NCBI GenBank assembly: GCA_021804195.1
Contig: JAJZKJ010000060.1
Coordinates: 1 to 9,114, forward strand
Direction of reading: 5' to 3'
Length of the DNA: 9,114 nt
Source: Acidobacteriota bacterium
Lineage (GTDB): Bacteria > Planctomycetota > Phycisphaerae > WQYP01 > JAJZKJ01
Both the position numbers and the translations under genes were made by a program. The notes beneath the pieces were generated by a model, which was not told where the DNA came from, searched no databases, and saw nothing but the letters and a program-made list of their open reading frames with translations. Shown one piece after another: positions 1-7,497 of the stretch (position 1 is its first letter; each line of letters begins with the position of its first letter).

Positions 1-1585
1 TGTCAACGTAGGAAACTCCGGCGACTGGTTCGACACCGCCCGGGACTCCATGATGATGATGTGGCCCTGGCAGGCGCCGCATCGCGGCGCCGCCACGCCC
101 GCCAAGCCCTTTGGCTATTTCGATGGCTGCGTGGGCGGCTGGCAGGTGCCCGGCGAACCGTACACCGTGGCCGCGGGCGAACAGTTTATGTGGTGGCGCG
201 GGCGCATGCTGGGCGGCCGCACCAACCATTGGGGACGCATCGCGCTGCGCTGGGGCCCCTACGACTTTAAGCCCTATTCCCGCGACGGCCTGGGCTTCGA
301 CTGGCCGTTTCCCTACGAGGAGATGGCGCCGTATTACAGCAAAACCGAAAAGCTGATCGGCGTCTTCGGCAGCCATGAAAACATGGAAAACGCCCCCGAT
401 GGCGAGTTCCTTCCCCCGCCCAAACCGCGGGTGTATGAGCTCCTGATCCAGCGCGCGGCGCGCAAGCTGACTCTGCCCTGCATCCCCTCCCGGCTCTCGA
501 TTCTGACCCAATCCATACATGGCCGTCCCGCCTGCGGCTACTGCGGGCAGTGCGGCCGCAGTTGCGCGACTTCCTCTAACTTCTCTTCCCCCACCGTGCT
601 GCTGCCGCCCGCCCTCGCCACCGGACGCCTCGAAATCCGCACCGGCGCCATGGCCCGGGAAATACTCACCGGTCCGGATGGCAACGCCACCGGAGTTTCC
701 TACGTTGACAAAAAAACCCGCAAGGAAATCACGGTGCGGGCGCGCGTGGTAGTGGTGGCGGCCAGCGCCTGCGAATCAGCGCGCCTGCTGTTGAACTCCC
801 AATCGTCCCGCCATCCCGACGGCCTGGCCAACTCCAGCGGCATCGTCGGCAAGTACCTGATGGATACGGTCGGCTCCGACGTGGGCGGCTATGTCCCTGA
901 TTTGTCGGGCCTGCCGCCGTTTAATGAAGACGGCGTGGGTGGCATGCATGTCTATCTGCCCTGGGGCAACTACGATAAGCAGTTGCGGCATGAACTGGAT
1001 TTCCCCCGCGGGTACCATATCGAACCCGGCGGCGGCCGCGGCATGCCCGGCCCGCACAGCTTTGGCGGCATGCATGACGGCTACGGCGTGCGCCTCAAGC
1101 AAGAGGCCCGCCGCGGCTTTGGCGCCGGCGTGGGCTTCTCCGGCCGCGGCGAAATGATTCCCAACGAAAACTGCTACTGCGAAATTGACCGCAGCGTGGT
1201 AGATGAATGGGGAATTCCGGTGCTCAAGTTCCACTGGAAATGGAGCGATTACGAAATCAACATGGCCCGGCATATGCAGCAGACCTTCGAGGAGCTGATC
1301 GTGACTATGGGCGGCAAAGTGACCTACAAGTCGCCGGGGCCGCACTGGGGCATTTCCCGCGGCGGAGAAATCATTCACGAAGTCGGCACCGTGCGCTGCG
1401 GCAACGACCGCCGGACTTCGCCCCTGAACTCCTGGTGCCAGTCCTGGGAATGTAAAAATCTGTTTGTCACCGACGGCGCGCCGCTGGTCAGCAACGCCGA
1501 CAAGAACCCAACGCTGACCATTCTGGCACTGGCCTGGCGCACTTCGGAAAACATCGCCCGCCTGATGCGCCGCAAGGAAATCTGA
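1..1585 (+). CDS. GMC-family FAD-dependent oxidoreductase, 5' partial
   Basis: The reading frame is open to the left edge (frame from base 2), so the N-terminus with the FAD-binding GxGxxG motif, perhaps 40-60 residues, is missing. The ATG run at 50-61 is internal, not the start; residues here are counted from it. Visible GMC features are LGGRTNHWGR (the FAD-contacting GGxxxxWG region), and near the C-terminus HEVGT (His443) and KNPT (Asn486). These are 43 residues apart and match the catalytic His/His-or-Asn pair of GMC enzymes such as glucose oxidase. Cys162, 165, 168 and 172 form CxxCxxCxxxC, a possible Fe-S site as in several bacterial membrane-linked GMC dehydrogenases. It probably oxidises a sugar or alcohol and passes electrons to a cytochrome rather than O2; the substrate cannot be read from sequence. 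It precedes the subunit 3 gene by 90 bases, which suggests one operon and one complex. Confidence 0.9.
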   Translation, partial: VNVGNSGDWFDTARDSMMMMWPWQAPHRGAATPAKPFGYFDGCVGGWQVPGEPYTVAAGEQFMWWRGRMLGGRTNHWGRIALRWGPYDFKPYSRDGLGFDWPFPYEEMAPYYSKTEKLIGVFGSHENMENAPDGEFLPPPKPRVYELLIQRAARKLTLPCIPSRLSILTQSIHGRPACGYCGQCGRSCATSSNFSSPTVLLPPALATGRLEIRTGAMAREILTGPDGNATGVSYVDKKTRKEITVRARVVVVAASACESARLLLNSQSSRHPDGLANSSGIVGKYLMDTVGSDVGGYVPDLSGLPPFNEDGVGGMHVYLPWGNYDKQLRHELDFPRGYHIEPGGGRGMPGPHSFGGMHDGYGVRLKQEARRGFGAGVGFSGRGEMIPNENCYCEIDRSVVDEWGIPVLKFHWKWSDYEINMARHMQQTFEELIVTMGGKVTYKSPGPHWGISRGGEIIHEVGTVRCGNDRRTSPLNSWCQSWECKNLFVTDGAPLVSNADKNPTLTILALAWRTSENIARLMRRKEI

Positions 1586-1625
1586 TGACGAGCAGCGGAG
1601 ATGTGAAGAATCCATCATGAGCAAA

Positions 1626-1650
1626 GCGGGCGGCGAAGCCGGGCGCCCGC
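1626..1650 (+). other. GC-rich stem-loop between the two dehydrogenase genes
   Basis: Perfect 7-nt arms GCGGGCG (1626-1632) and CGCCCGC (1644-1650) enclose an 11-nt loop, 40 bases after the GMC stop codon. No T-run follows, so it is not a typical intrinsic terminator. It may act as an mRNA stability or processing element that sets the ratio of the two subunits, or it may be chance in GC-rich DNA. Confidence 0.3.
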
Positions 1651-1675
1651 GTGAAAGCAAAGATTTGGAGAAATC

Positions 1676-2419
1676 ATGGAGACCAAAACAAAGCGACCGT
1701 CCGCGCCGAACCCGTCTGCCAAACCCAGGAGCACTCGTATCGCCCGTCGCGACCTGCTCAAGACCATGGGGCTGGCCCCGGCCGCGCTCCTGCCCTTATC
1801 GGCCCTGACCGCTTCCGCTGCGTCCGTTGCATCGCCCACGCCCGCATCGTCACCCGCGCCCGCGCCCCGGCTCAAGGTTCTCAACCCCCATGAATTTGCC
1901 ACCGTCACCGTCCTGAGCGACTGGATTCTGCCCGCCGACGAACGTTCCGGCAGCGCCTCCCAGGCCAACGTGCCAGCGTTCATTGATGACTGGCTCGATT
2001 TTAAAGGCGGCCGGGAGGGTTTTTTAAGTGATGAAATCCGCGGCGGCCTCACCTGGCTCGACCTCGAATCCAACCGCCTGCATGGCCATGACTTTATCGC
2101 CTGTTCCCGCATGCAGCAGCAATCGCTGCTCGACCGCATCGCCTGGCCCGAACGCGCCGACCCCGACGAAAGCCATGCCGTGGCTTTTTTCAGCCGCCTG
2201 CGCGACCTGGTGCTGGGTGGCTTTTACAGCAGCCCCGAAGGAGTTAAAGACCTTCCCTACCTGGGCAATAAAATGATCCCGGTCTGGACCGGCGGCGCTC
2301 CGCCCGAGGTATTGCAAAAGCTCGGCGTCACCAACGAGGAAGCCGAATACCAGAAATGGTTTCGCCAGCGCCAGGCCGAGGGCCATTGGGTGCAGCAATG
2401 GTATTACCAGGGGAAATAA
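1676..2419 (+). CDS. Gluconate 2-dehydrogenase subunit 3-like protein, Tat-exported
   Basis: This 247-residue protein resembles the small (gamma) subunit of membrane-bound gluconate and FAD-glucose dehydrogenases. The start is fixed by GGAG at 1667-1670, five bases before the ATG. A twin-arginine signal is present: RIARRDLLK (Arg24-Arg25), then a hydrophobic stretch (about 31-49) and an Ala/Ser/Pro-rich region. The mature part opens with LNPHEFATVTVLSDWILPAD, typical of the family, and has a second conserved-looking block around GGFYSSPEGVKDLPYLGNKM. In characterised complexes this subunit carries the Tat signal and escorts the folded FAD subunit across the membrane. The same role is likely here for the upstream GMC protein, although that protein's N-terminus cannot be seen. 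No cytochrome c subunit is present within the window. Confidence 0.85.
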   Translation: METKTKRPSAPNPSAKPRSTRIARRDLLKTMGLAPAALLPLSALTASAASVASPTPASSPAPAPRLKVLNPHEFATVTVLSDWILPADERSGSASQANVPAFIDDWLDFKGGREGFLSDEIRGGLTWLDLESNRLHGHDFIACSRMQQQSLLDRIAWPERADPDESHAVAFFSRLRDLVLGGFYSSPEGVKDLPYLGNKMIPVWTGGAPPEVLQKLGVTNEEAEYQKWFRQRQAEGHWVQQWYYQGK

Positions 2420-2470
2420 GTTTAAACAACTAATCCCGGCTTTTCAGCTTCTTTTCATCCTTGCATAGTG

Positions 2471-2485
2471 TATACAGTAGGCATG
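2471..2485 (+). promoter_or_regulatory. Possible -10 box for a leaderless transcript
   Basis: TATACA at 2471-2476 lies six bases before the ATG at 2483, and no usable Shine-Dalgarno sequence precedes that ATG (AGG is only one base away). This spacing would start the RNA at or next to the ATG. No convincing -35 box is visible, so the call is weak. Confidence 0.25.
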
Positions 2486-4240
2486 GTCAAAACTGCCTGC
2501 CGCGTCCTGAGCGCCTGCATTGCGGTGAGTCTTTGGGGATACTGCCAGGCGCCGGTTTCCACCTATCACGCCACCACGCGCCTGGTTCAGGTCCCGGTCA
2601 CCGTTCTCAACGGCAACGGCCAATTCCTGAATGGGTTGCGCAAGCGCAATTTCCGGCTCTGGGTGGACGGCAAACCCATGCCCATTGCCTACCTGGATAT
2701 TACCCGCAACATGAAGCCGCGGCCGCGCCGGACCTATCATCTGCCTCCGGGCGCGGTGACCAACCGTCAGGAAAGCGGCGTTTTGAACCGCATCGTCTTC
2801 CTTTTTGATTTCTCGCAAATCCCTTTATCGCAATTGAGCCGGCTGCGCGCCCAGATGCTGCGTTTGTTTTCCCGTCCCCTGCCCCGCTACACCGATGCGG
2901 CCATTCTCAGTGAAACTGCCTGGCTGCAGTTGGACCAGCCCTTCACGCGCAATACCCGCCTGCTGCGCCAGGCTATTCGCGCGCAATTTCATCCCGGCCG
3001 CGGCACCGGCATGAATTACGCGGCGGGCTGGAAGGCGAAAATTTCCGAGATTCTCTTCGACCAGGCACAATATATGACGGCCATGGCTGGAATGCCTGGA
3101 GGCGGTGATGGTGGAATTGTGCATATCGGCCAAAGCGACATGGCGCAAGCCGAATACCGCCGCCTCAAAAACAATGCCATCAATCTGCTGGCGCTGGCCC
3201 GCATGCTCAACGGTATGCACGGCCACAAAAATCTGCTTTGGTTTACCAGCGATACTTCATTTACCATCACCCCGCCGGGGTATTCCGAAGCCGCCGGCGT
3301 GCGCCACGGCCCGCAGCCCGGCGCGGCCTTCCGGCAGACCAACCAACTGGCCTTATGGCTGATGAATGCCGCCGATGCCTCGCTCTATTTCATCAACCCG
3401 CGCGGCTTGAGCGCCTATACGGCTAATGCCGGAAGTTCGTTATTGAACCGGCCCTCCTGGGTCAGCAATCAGAATCCGGCGATTCACGATCTGGTCTGGG
3501 AAAATGAAAATGTTCCGGCGCGGGCCACGGGCGGCATGGCGCTGAATAACAGCAATGACATCGCCGGCCTGGCGCGGCAGGCCATCGAACGCTTTCAGGA
3601 TCAGTATATTTTGTATTTCAAGCCCGATTTTCACTACCACAGCCAGATGCGCTATCACAAAATCCGGGTGCGGCTGGCGGGCGCGCACGGCCAGATCTGG
3701 TATCGCCACGGATATCTGCAGTTCGCGCGCAATCATAATTTGATGTTTGCGCAGAATTTTCATCCCAGCCGCCATTTTGTGCTCAGTCCGCTCGACTGGA
3801 CGCAACTGCCGCTGACGCTTGAGCCCGGCGGCCGGATTCAGGGACCCATGCCGCAATACTGGAAGGGACCGCCGCATTTGCCGCTGGTGCGGGAGTGGCC
3901 CTTCAGCCTGCATATCGCCGCCCGCCGGCTGATTCACCAATACCGGAATGGTTATTATTATTACGACTTTGACGTGGATAATTTTTCGATTCCGCAAACC
4001 AGCGGCAAAATATTGCGCCTGCCGCTCGATCACTACCGCCGGCTGCTGTCTCCGGCGGAAGCGAAGGCGCTGCTGCGCTCCGGAGAAATCCGTTATAAGG
4101 GCCGCTTTGTCCTGCCGGCGCACGGCCGTTATCTTTGCCGGACCGTGGTGCGCGATAACGTCAGCGGACGCATTGGCACCGTCACCATTCTGATGCCAAA
4201 AGCCGCCTCAACCCCGGCCCGGCTGGCCGGCGCGCGTTAG
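2483..4240 (+). CDS. VWFA-related acidobacterial secreted protein
   Basis: This protein is 585 residues from ATG 2483; an in-frame GTG at 2468 would add five. The N-terminus has a Lys/Arg start and a hydrophobic segment (about 7-20) ending YCQA-P, which suggests a Sec signal peptide; the Cys context is a poor lipobox. Residues about 30-75 (VQVPVTVLNGNGQFLNGLRKRNF, shortened here to VTVLNGNGQFLNGL and NFRLWVDG) match the opening domain of VWFA-related acidobacterial proteins. A VWA-like fold follows, with RIVFLFDFSQ around Asp109/Ser111 at the metal-site position; the usual DxSxS is incomplete. Later family-like blocks are NLLWFTSD, YFINPRG and the closing DQYILYFKPDF/WYRHGYLQF. The last ~160 residues look like a beta-rich extension ending in a RTVVRDNVSGRIGTVTI-like strand pair. 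Function is unknown; roles in surface or periplasmic protein binding are only inferred. It is preceded by a 63-base gap and is probably transcribed separately from the dehydrogenase pair. Confidence 0.82.
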   Translation: MVKTACRVLSACIAVSLWGYCQAPVSTYHATTRLVQVPVTVLNGNGQFLNGLRKRNFRLWVDGKPMPIAYLDITRNMKPRPRRTYHLPPGAVTNRQESGVLNRIVFLFDFSQIPLSQLSRLRAQMLRLFSRPLPRYTDAAILSETAWLQLDQPFTRNTRLLRQAIRAQFHPGRGTGMNYAAGWKAKISEILFDQAQYMTAMAGMPGGGDGGIVHIGQSDMAQAEYRRLKNNAINLLALARMLNGMHGHKNLLWFTSDTSFTITPPGYSEAAGVRHGPQPGAAFRQTNQLALWLMNAADASLYFINPRGLSAYTANAGSSLLNRPSWVSNQNPAIHDLVWENENVPARATGGMALNNSNDIAGLARQAIERFQDQYILYFKPDFHYHSQMRYHKIRVRLAGAHGQIWYRHGYLQFARNHNLMFAQNFHPSRHFVLSPLDWTQLPLTLEPGGRIQGPMPQYWKGPPHLPLVREWPFSLHIAARRLIHQYRNGYYYYDFDVDNFSIPQTSGKILRLPLDHYRRLLSPAEAKALLRSGEIRYKGRFVLPAHGRYLCRTVVRDNVSGRIGTVTILMPKAASTPARLAGAR

Positions 4241-4259
4241 AACCTGTCTCAGACAAGTT
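4241..4259. repeat. Imperfect palindrome between convergent genes
   Basis: AACCTGTCTCAGACAAGTT starts right after the VWFA gene stop codon and ends 21 bases before the Smr stop codon. The core TGTCT-C-AGACA is perfect, and the arms extend to nine bases with one mismatch. It could form a small hairpin (loop TCA) as a weak bidirectional terminator, but no T-run follows on either side. A protein-binding site or a mobile-element remnant are alternatives. Confidence 0.4.
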
Positions 4260-4280
4260 CTGGTGTCCGAAGTCATGATT

Positions 4281-4580
4281 CTAGCCGTGGCGTTGCAGGG
4301 TTAATGCCTCAACTCTGGTTTCCCCCGGATTCAGCACACCCTGTTGGTATTCCAGCCCCATGCCTTCGAGAAACTGATGCACGATGGCGGCCAATATATA
4401 TTCGCCGCGGCCGTGAATAATGCACAGCCCCTGATGCCGCCGGCGCGCCTGGCTCAGGGCCGTCCGCAGCTTCGGACCAACGGCGTCATTTTCCGGCCGC
4501 ACGCCATGCAGATCAAGCTCGTAATACGCATCCTTTTTGGGCATCCATCGCTGCTCCGAAACACCTACACTATACTTCAT
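4281..4580 (-). CDS. Small stand-alone Smr-domain protein
   Basis: This is a 99-residue protein from the ATG whose complement is at 4578-4580. GGGGAGG, complementary to bases 4584-4590, lies three bases upstream and supports this start. An alternative ATG at 4544 (87 residues) has GGAG nine bases upstream, and the frame also extends up to 4628. The Smr domain is recognised by ELDLHG (LDLHG at 22-26) and IIHGRG (54-59), the two signature motifs, followed by a helix and a final strand RVEALTL. Smr domains occur at the C-terminus of MutS2 and as small proteins. Several have nuclease activity on branched DNA or on RNA of stalled ribosomes, but the exact role here is unknown. The usual HGKGTG is HGRGEY here. 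It converges on the VWFA gene and is divergent from the rhamnosidase gene. Confidence 0.78.
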   Translation of the reverse strand: MKYSVGVSEQRWMPKKDAYYELDLHGVRPENDAVGPKLRTALSQARRRHQGLCIIHGRGEYILAAIVHQFLEGMGLEYQQGVLNPGETRVEALTLQRHG

Positions 4581-4581
4581 G
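4566..4581 (+). promoter_or_regulatory. Possible -10 box and overlapping divergent ATG codons
   Basis: TACACT (4566-4571) lies seven bases before the rhamnosidase ATG at 4579; an overlapping TATACT is at 4571-4576. No Shine-Dalgarno sequence precedes this ATG, which fits a leaderless transcript. The palindrome CATG at 4578-4581 carries the ATG of both genes, one per strand, so each promoter would lie inside the other gene. The -35 region is not recognisable. Confidence 0.22.
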
Positions 4582-7083
4582 TTCCTCCCCGCGCCTCTCC
4601 CGCGGCCGCAGCCTCCGCGGCCGCCCATCGAACATCGCCTGCGCCTGGGCCACCGGGCGTGGCCGGCGCAATGGATTGCCGACGGCCGCTGGCCCGGCCG
4701 GCGCGCCGGCGAATTTCATTTTCGCAAGCGGCTGTTTTTATCGGCCCCGCCGCGCCGCTTTCCCGTCGCGGTTTCCGGCGATACCCGCTATTTACTGGTG
4801 GTGAATGGCCATCGCATCGGCTTCGGTCCGGCCCGCGGCAATCCCCGGGCCTGGCGCTATGAGCGTTACGATCTGGCGCCCTATTTGCATGCCGGCGCGA
4901 ATGTCATTGCGGCCACGGTCTGGAACTTCGGCGCCCGCGGACCCATTGCCCAGATGACGCTGCGCACCGGGTTCCTGCTGCAGGGCCTGACCCGGCAGGC
5001 GCAAATTGCCAACACCGGCGCGGGCTGGCAAGTCGAGCGCGACCGCGGCTTTTCGCTGCCGCCCGTCAACATGGGCGCGGCCCTGCGCGGCTACTACGCC
5101 GCCCTGCCGGATACGAAAATGCGGGCGGCGCGCAGCGATTGGAGCTGGGCCGCGCCGCGGGACGCCAGCCCGAACGCCCATTGGCGCGCGGCACAAATTC
5201 TGGGGCGCGGCTCCCCGCGCGGGGCGCGGGATGCGCACACCGCCTGGTGGCTGGTGCGCGACCGGTTGCCGGCGATGAGCTACCAGCCCACCCCGCCGGG
5301 GCACGTGGTCCGCATCACCGCATCGCGGCCGCTCGCTGGCTGTGCCAGCCCCGCCGCCTGCGATTTTCCCGTCCGCGCCCTCACCATTCCCGCCCATGCC
5401 CAGGCCCGCATTCTGCTCGAGCGTCATGCCCTGACCACCGCCTGGCCGGTGCTGCGCCTGTCGGGCGGCGCGCATGCGCGGATTCGAATGATCTATGCCG
5501 AAGCGCTCCGCAGGCCCGATGGCCGCAAAGGCAACCGCGATCGCATCGCCGGCAAGCATATTCTCGGCGTGGATGATGAGCTGATCGCCGATGGCTCTCC
5601 GCTTCGCTATTCGCCGCCGGAATGGCGTACCTGGCGGTTTCTCGAGCTGCGCATCCGCACCGCGGGCCAGCCGCTGCGGCTGTTATCTTTGCACGCCGAT
5701 TACAGCGCCTTTCCGTTTCAACTGCGGGCCCGCATTCATGTCCACCGGCGCTGGCTGGAACAAACCTGGCGGGTGAGCTGGCGCACTGCCCGCCTCTGCG
5801 CCCACACCACTTATATGGACTGCCCCTATTGGGAACAGTTGCAATATATCGGCGATACCCGCATTCAGGCGCTGCTGTCGTATACCCTGACCGGCGATGA
5901 CCGGCTGGCGAAGCAGGCCATCCGGCAGCTCAATCAATCGCGCATTCCCGCCGGCATCACCCAAAGCCGCTATCCTTCCCGGTTGCCGCAGATGATTCCT
6001 CCCTTTGCCCTGATGTGGGTGGGCATGGTGCATGACTTCTGGATGTACCGCGGTGATCGCGCCTTTGTGCGGCAACAGATGCCGGGCGTGCGCGCGGTGC
6101 TGGGGTGGTTCAACCGCCGGCAGTTGCCCAACGGCCTGCTCGGTCCGCTGCCCTGGTGGAATTTCGTGGATTGGACCCGCGGTTTTCCCGCCGGGGTTCC
6201 TCCCGGCGGACATCGCGGCGAATCCGCCGCTCTCAGCCTGCAATACGCCATGGCGCTGCGCTATGGCGCGGAGCTGGAAAATGTCTTCGGACATGCCGGG
6301 CGCGCCGCGCACGATCAGCGGCGGGCGCGGGCCGCCATCGCCGCCGTGCGCCGGCTATGCTGGAATTCGAAGCTGGGCTTGTTCGCCGATACGCCTCGCC
6401 TTGATCGCTACAGCCAGCAGACGAATATCCTCGCCGTCTGGCTGGGCGTGGTCTCGCCCTCCCGCGGCCGGGCCATTATGAAAAAAATTCTGGCCGATGA
6501 ACTGCATCCCCGGCCGGCGGTCCAACCCCAACCCATGCCGGCTTTTCCCCGGCGCCCGAAAAGCATCGTGCGCCGGCCGGCGGCGGCCGCGCCATCTCAT
6601 AGCCAGGCTGCCCGTCCGCCGTTCATCACGCCGGCCAGTTATTACTTCCGGTTTTATCTGGCCCGGGCGCTGGACCGGGCGGGGATGGGGAATGACTATA
6701 TAAAACTGCTCGGCCCCTGGCGCGCCATGCTGCGGCGCGGCCTCACCACCTGGGCGGAAACGCCGCCGCCCACCCGCTCCGACTGCCACGCCTGGAGCGC
6801 CCATCCGGCCTATGATCTGTTGACCACCGTGGCCGGCATTCAGCCCGCCGCCCCCGGTTTTGCCCGGGTTACGATCGCGCCCCATCTCGGCGGCTTGCAA
6901 AACTTTTCCGCCGTCATGCCCACTCCGCTGGGCCGCATCCGGGTGCGGGAAGCCCAGGCGGGCAATGAAATGGATGCCAGCGTGACCCTGCCGGCGGCCA
7001 TGAGCGGCCAGTTCCGCTGGCAGGGCCAGACGATCGCCCTGCACGGCGGCCCGCAGTCGTTCGTGATCAAGCCGCAATATTAA
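4579..7083 (+). CDS. Alpha-L-rhamnosidase-like glycoside hydrolase (GH78 type)
   Basis: This 834-residue protein starts at the only plausible ATG; a TTG at 4537 would add 14 residues. No signal peptide is seen, only a Pro-rich start, so it should act in the cytoplasm on imported rhamnosides or oligosaccharides. An N-terminal beta domain (about 68-115) has DTRYLLVVNG, GPARG and VIAATVWNFG, typical of rhamnosidase N-terminal modules. The (alpha/alpha)6 catalytic domain begins near 390. DCPYWEQLQYIGD gives Asp414, Glu419 and Asp426, matching the GH78 DCPxxxExxxxxGD region with the proposed general acid. TTWAE gives Glu727 as the likely general base, followed by SDCHAWSAHPAYDL and a C-terminal beta domain (about 770-834). 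Pro/Arg-rich residues about 645-676 look like a disordered insert between barrel helices. Context with the downstream microcompartment genes supports rhamnose release. Exact bond specificity is inferred. Confidence 0.85.
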   Translation: MFLPAPLPRPQPPRPPIEHRLRLGHRAWPAQWIADGRWPGRRAGEFHFRKRLFLSAPPRRFPVAVSGDTRYLLVVNGHRIGFGPARGNPRAWRYERYDLAPYLHAGANVIAATVWNFGARGPIAQMTLRTGFLLQGLTRQAQIANTGAGWQVERDRGFSLPPVNMGAALRGYYAALPDTKMRAARSDWSWAAPRDASPNAHWRAAQILGRGSPRGARDAHTAWWLVRDRLPAMSYQPTPPGHVVRITASRPLAGCASPAACDFPVRALTIPAHAQARILLERHALTTAWPVLRLSGGAHARIRMIYAEALRRPDGRKGNRDRIAGKHILGVDDELIADGSPLRYSPPEWRTWRFLELRIRTAGQPLRLLSLHADYSAFPFQLRARIHVHRRWLEQTWRVSWRTARLCAHTTYMDCPYWEQLQYIGDTRIQALLSYTLTGDDRLAKQAIRQLNQSRIPAGITQSRYPSRLPQMIPPFALMWVGMVHDFWMYRGDRAFVRQQMPGVRAVLGWFNRRQLPNGLLGPLPWWNFVDWTRGFPAGVPPGGHRGESAALSLQYAMALRYGAELENVFGHAGRAAHDQRRARAAIAAVRRLCWNSKLGLFADTPRLDRYSQQTNILAVWLGVVSPSRGRAIMKKILADELHPRPAVQPQPMPAFPRRPKSIVRRPAAAAPSHSQAARPPFITPASYYFRFYLARALDRAGMGNDYIKLLGPWRAMLRRGLTTWAETPPPTRSDCHAWSAHPAYDLLTTVAGIQPAAPGFARVTIAPHLGGLQNFSAVMPTPLGRIRVREAQAGNEMDASVTLPAAMSGQFRWQGQTIALHGGPQSFVIKPQY

Positions 7084-7188
7084 AAACAATGACCGTAAAA
7101 AATCCGGGACTTTGCCTTCATTCCAGCGTAAACTCGATGCTTTGGATGTATGAACTTCGCCGGCCACGGCGTATCGGGAGAGCGGAAC
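7084..7188 (+). promoter_or_regulatory. Leader region of the microcompartment genes
   Basis: These 105 bases separate the rhamnosidase stop from the shell gene start. No terminator hairpin is seen, so readthrough from the rhamnosidase gene is possible. TAAACT (7129-7134) and TATGAA (7149-7154) are weak -10 candidates without a good -35. A five-base-pair hairpin, CGCCG (7158-7162) with CGGCG (7167-7171), stands just before the ribosome binding site GGGAG (7176-7180) and might affect its access. Confidence 0.25.
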
Positions 7189-7482
7189 ATGGAAGCTTTG
7201 GGCATGATTGAAACCAAGGGCCTGGTGGGCTCGATTGAAGCGGCCGATGCCATGGTGAAGGCCGCCAATGTGGTGCTGCTGGGCCGTGAATATATCGGCG
7301 CCGGCTATGTCACCGTGATGGTGCGCGGCGATGTGGGCGCGGTCAAGGCCGCCACCGACGCCGGCGCCGCCGCCGCCCGGCGGGTGGGCGAATTGGTCAG
7401 CGTGCACGTGATTCCGCGCCCGCATAGCGAAGTCGAGCGTATTTTGCCCAACAAGGGCGTGGTCCCGGGCGATAAGAAATAG
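7189..7482 (+). CDS. BMC-domain microcompartment shell protein (hexameric, PduA/CcmK type)
   Basis: This 97-residue single BMC-domain protein forms hexameric tiles of a microcompartment shell. The start is chosen because GGGAG lies eight bases upstream and [11 protein letters not shown] is the classic opening of the family; an in-frame ATG at 7150 would add 13 residues. The line runs [23 protein letters not shown], the pore loop YIGAG (35-39), [19 protein letters not shown] (46-63) and [15 protein letters not shown] (73-87). These are very close to PduA as remembered, including the hexamer-edge Lys24 and the PRPH segment. The pore motif is KIGSG in PduA, so Tyr35 and Ala38 differ here. The gene is followed after 15 bases by the aldehyde dehydrogenase in the same frame, which indicates co-transcription. 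One shell gene is not enough for a closed shell, so pentamer and trimer genes must lie elsewhere. Confidence 0.96.
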   Translation: MEALGMIETKGLVGSIEAADAMVKAANVVLLGREYIGAGYVTVMVRGDVGAVKAATDAGAAAARRVGELVSVHVIPRPHSEVERILPNKGVVPGDKK

Positions 7483-7497
7483 CGGTTTGGGATCATC

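Noticed and set aside
50..61. The ATG run as the start of the GMC gene
   Set aside because: The frame stays open to the left edge, the upstream residues look like normal coding sequence, and the FAD-binding motif required in the family would be missing.
776..1660. A 294-codon open frame on the minus strand
   Set aside because: It is antisense to the GMC gene, and its Ala/His/Val-rich translation lacks domain motifs.
1617..1808. A small + strand frame starting between the two dehydrogenase genes
   Set aside because: It has no ribosome binding site, overlaps the well-supported subunit 3 gene in another frame, and has an Arg/Pro-rich translation.
2419..2433. GTTTAAAC palindrome after the subunit 3 gene as a terminator
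   Set aside because: It is short, AT-only at the centre and not followed by a T-run; too weak to call.
2807..2821. Loss of the VWA metal site as evidence of a broken gene
   Set aside because: The full frame is intact, and related acidobacterial proteins often have an incomplete DxSxS, so this is normal for the family.
7084..7120. Intrinsic terminator after the rhamnosidase gene
   Set aside because: A-rich stretches are present but no stable stem precedes a T-run on the + strand.
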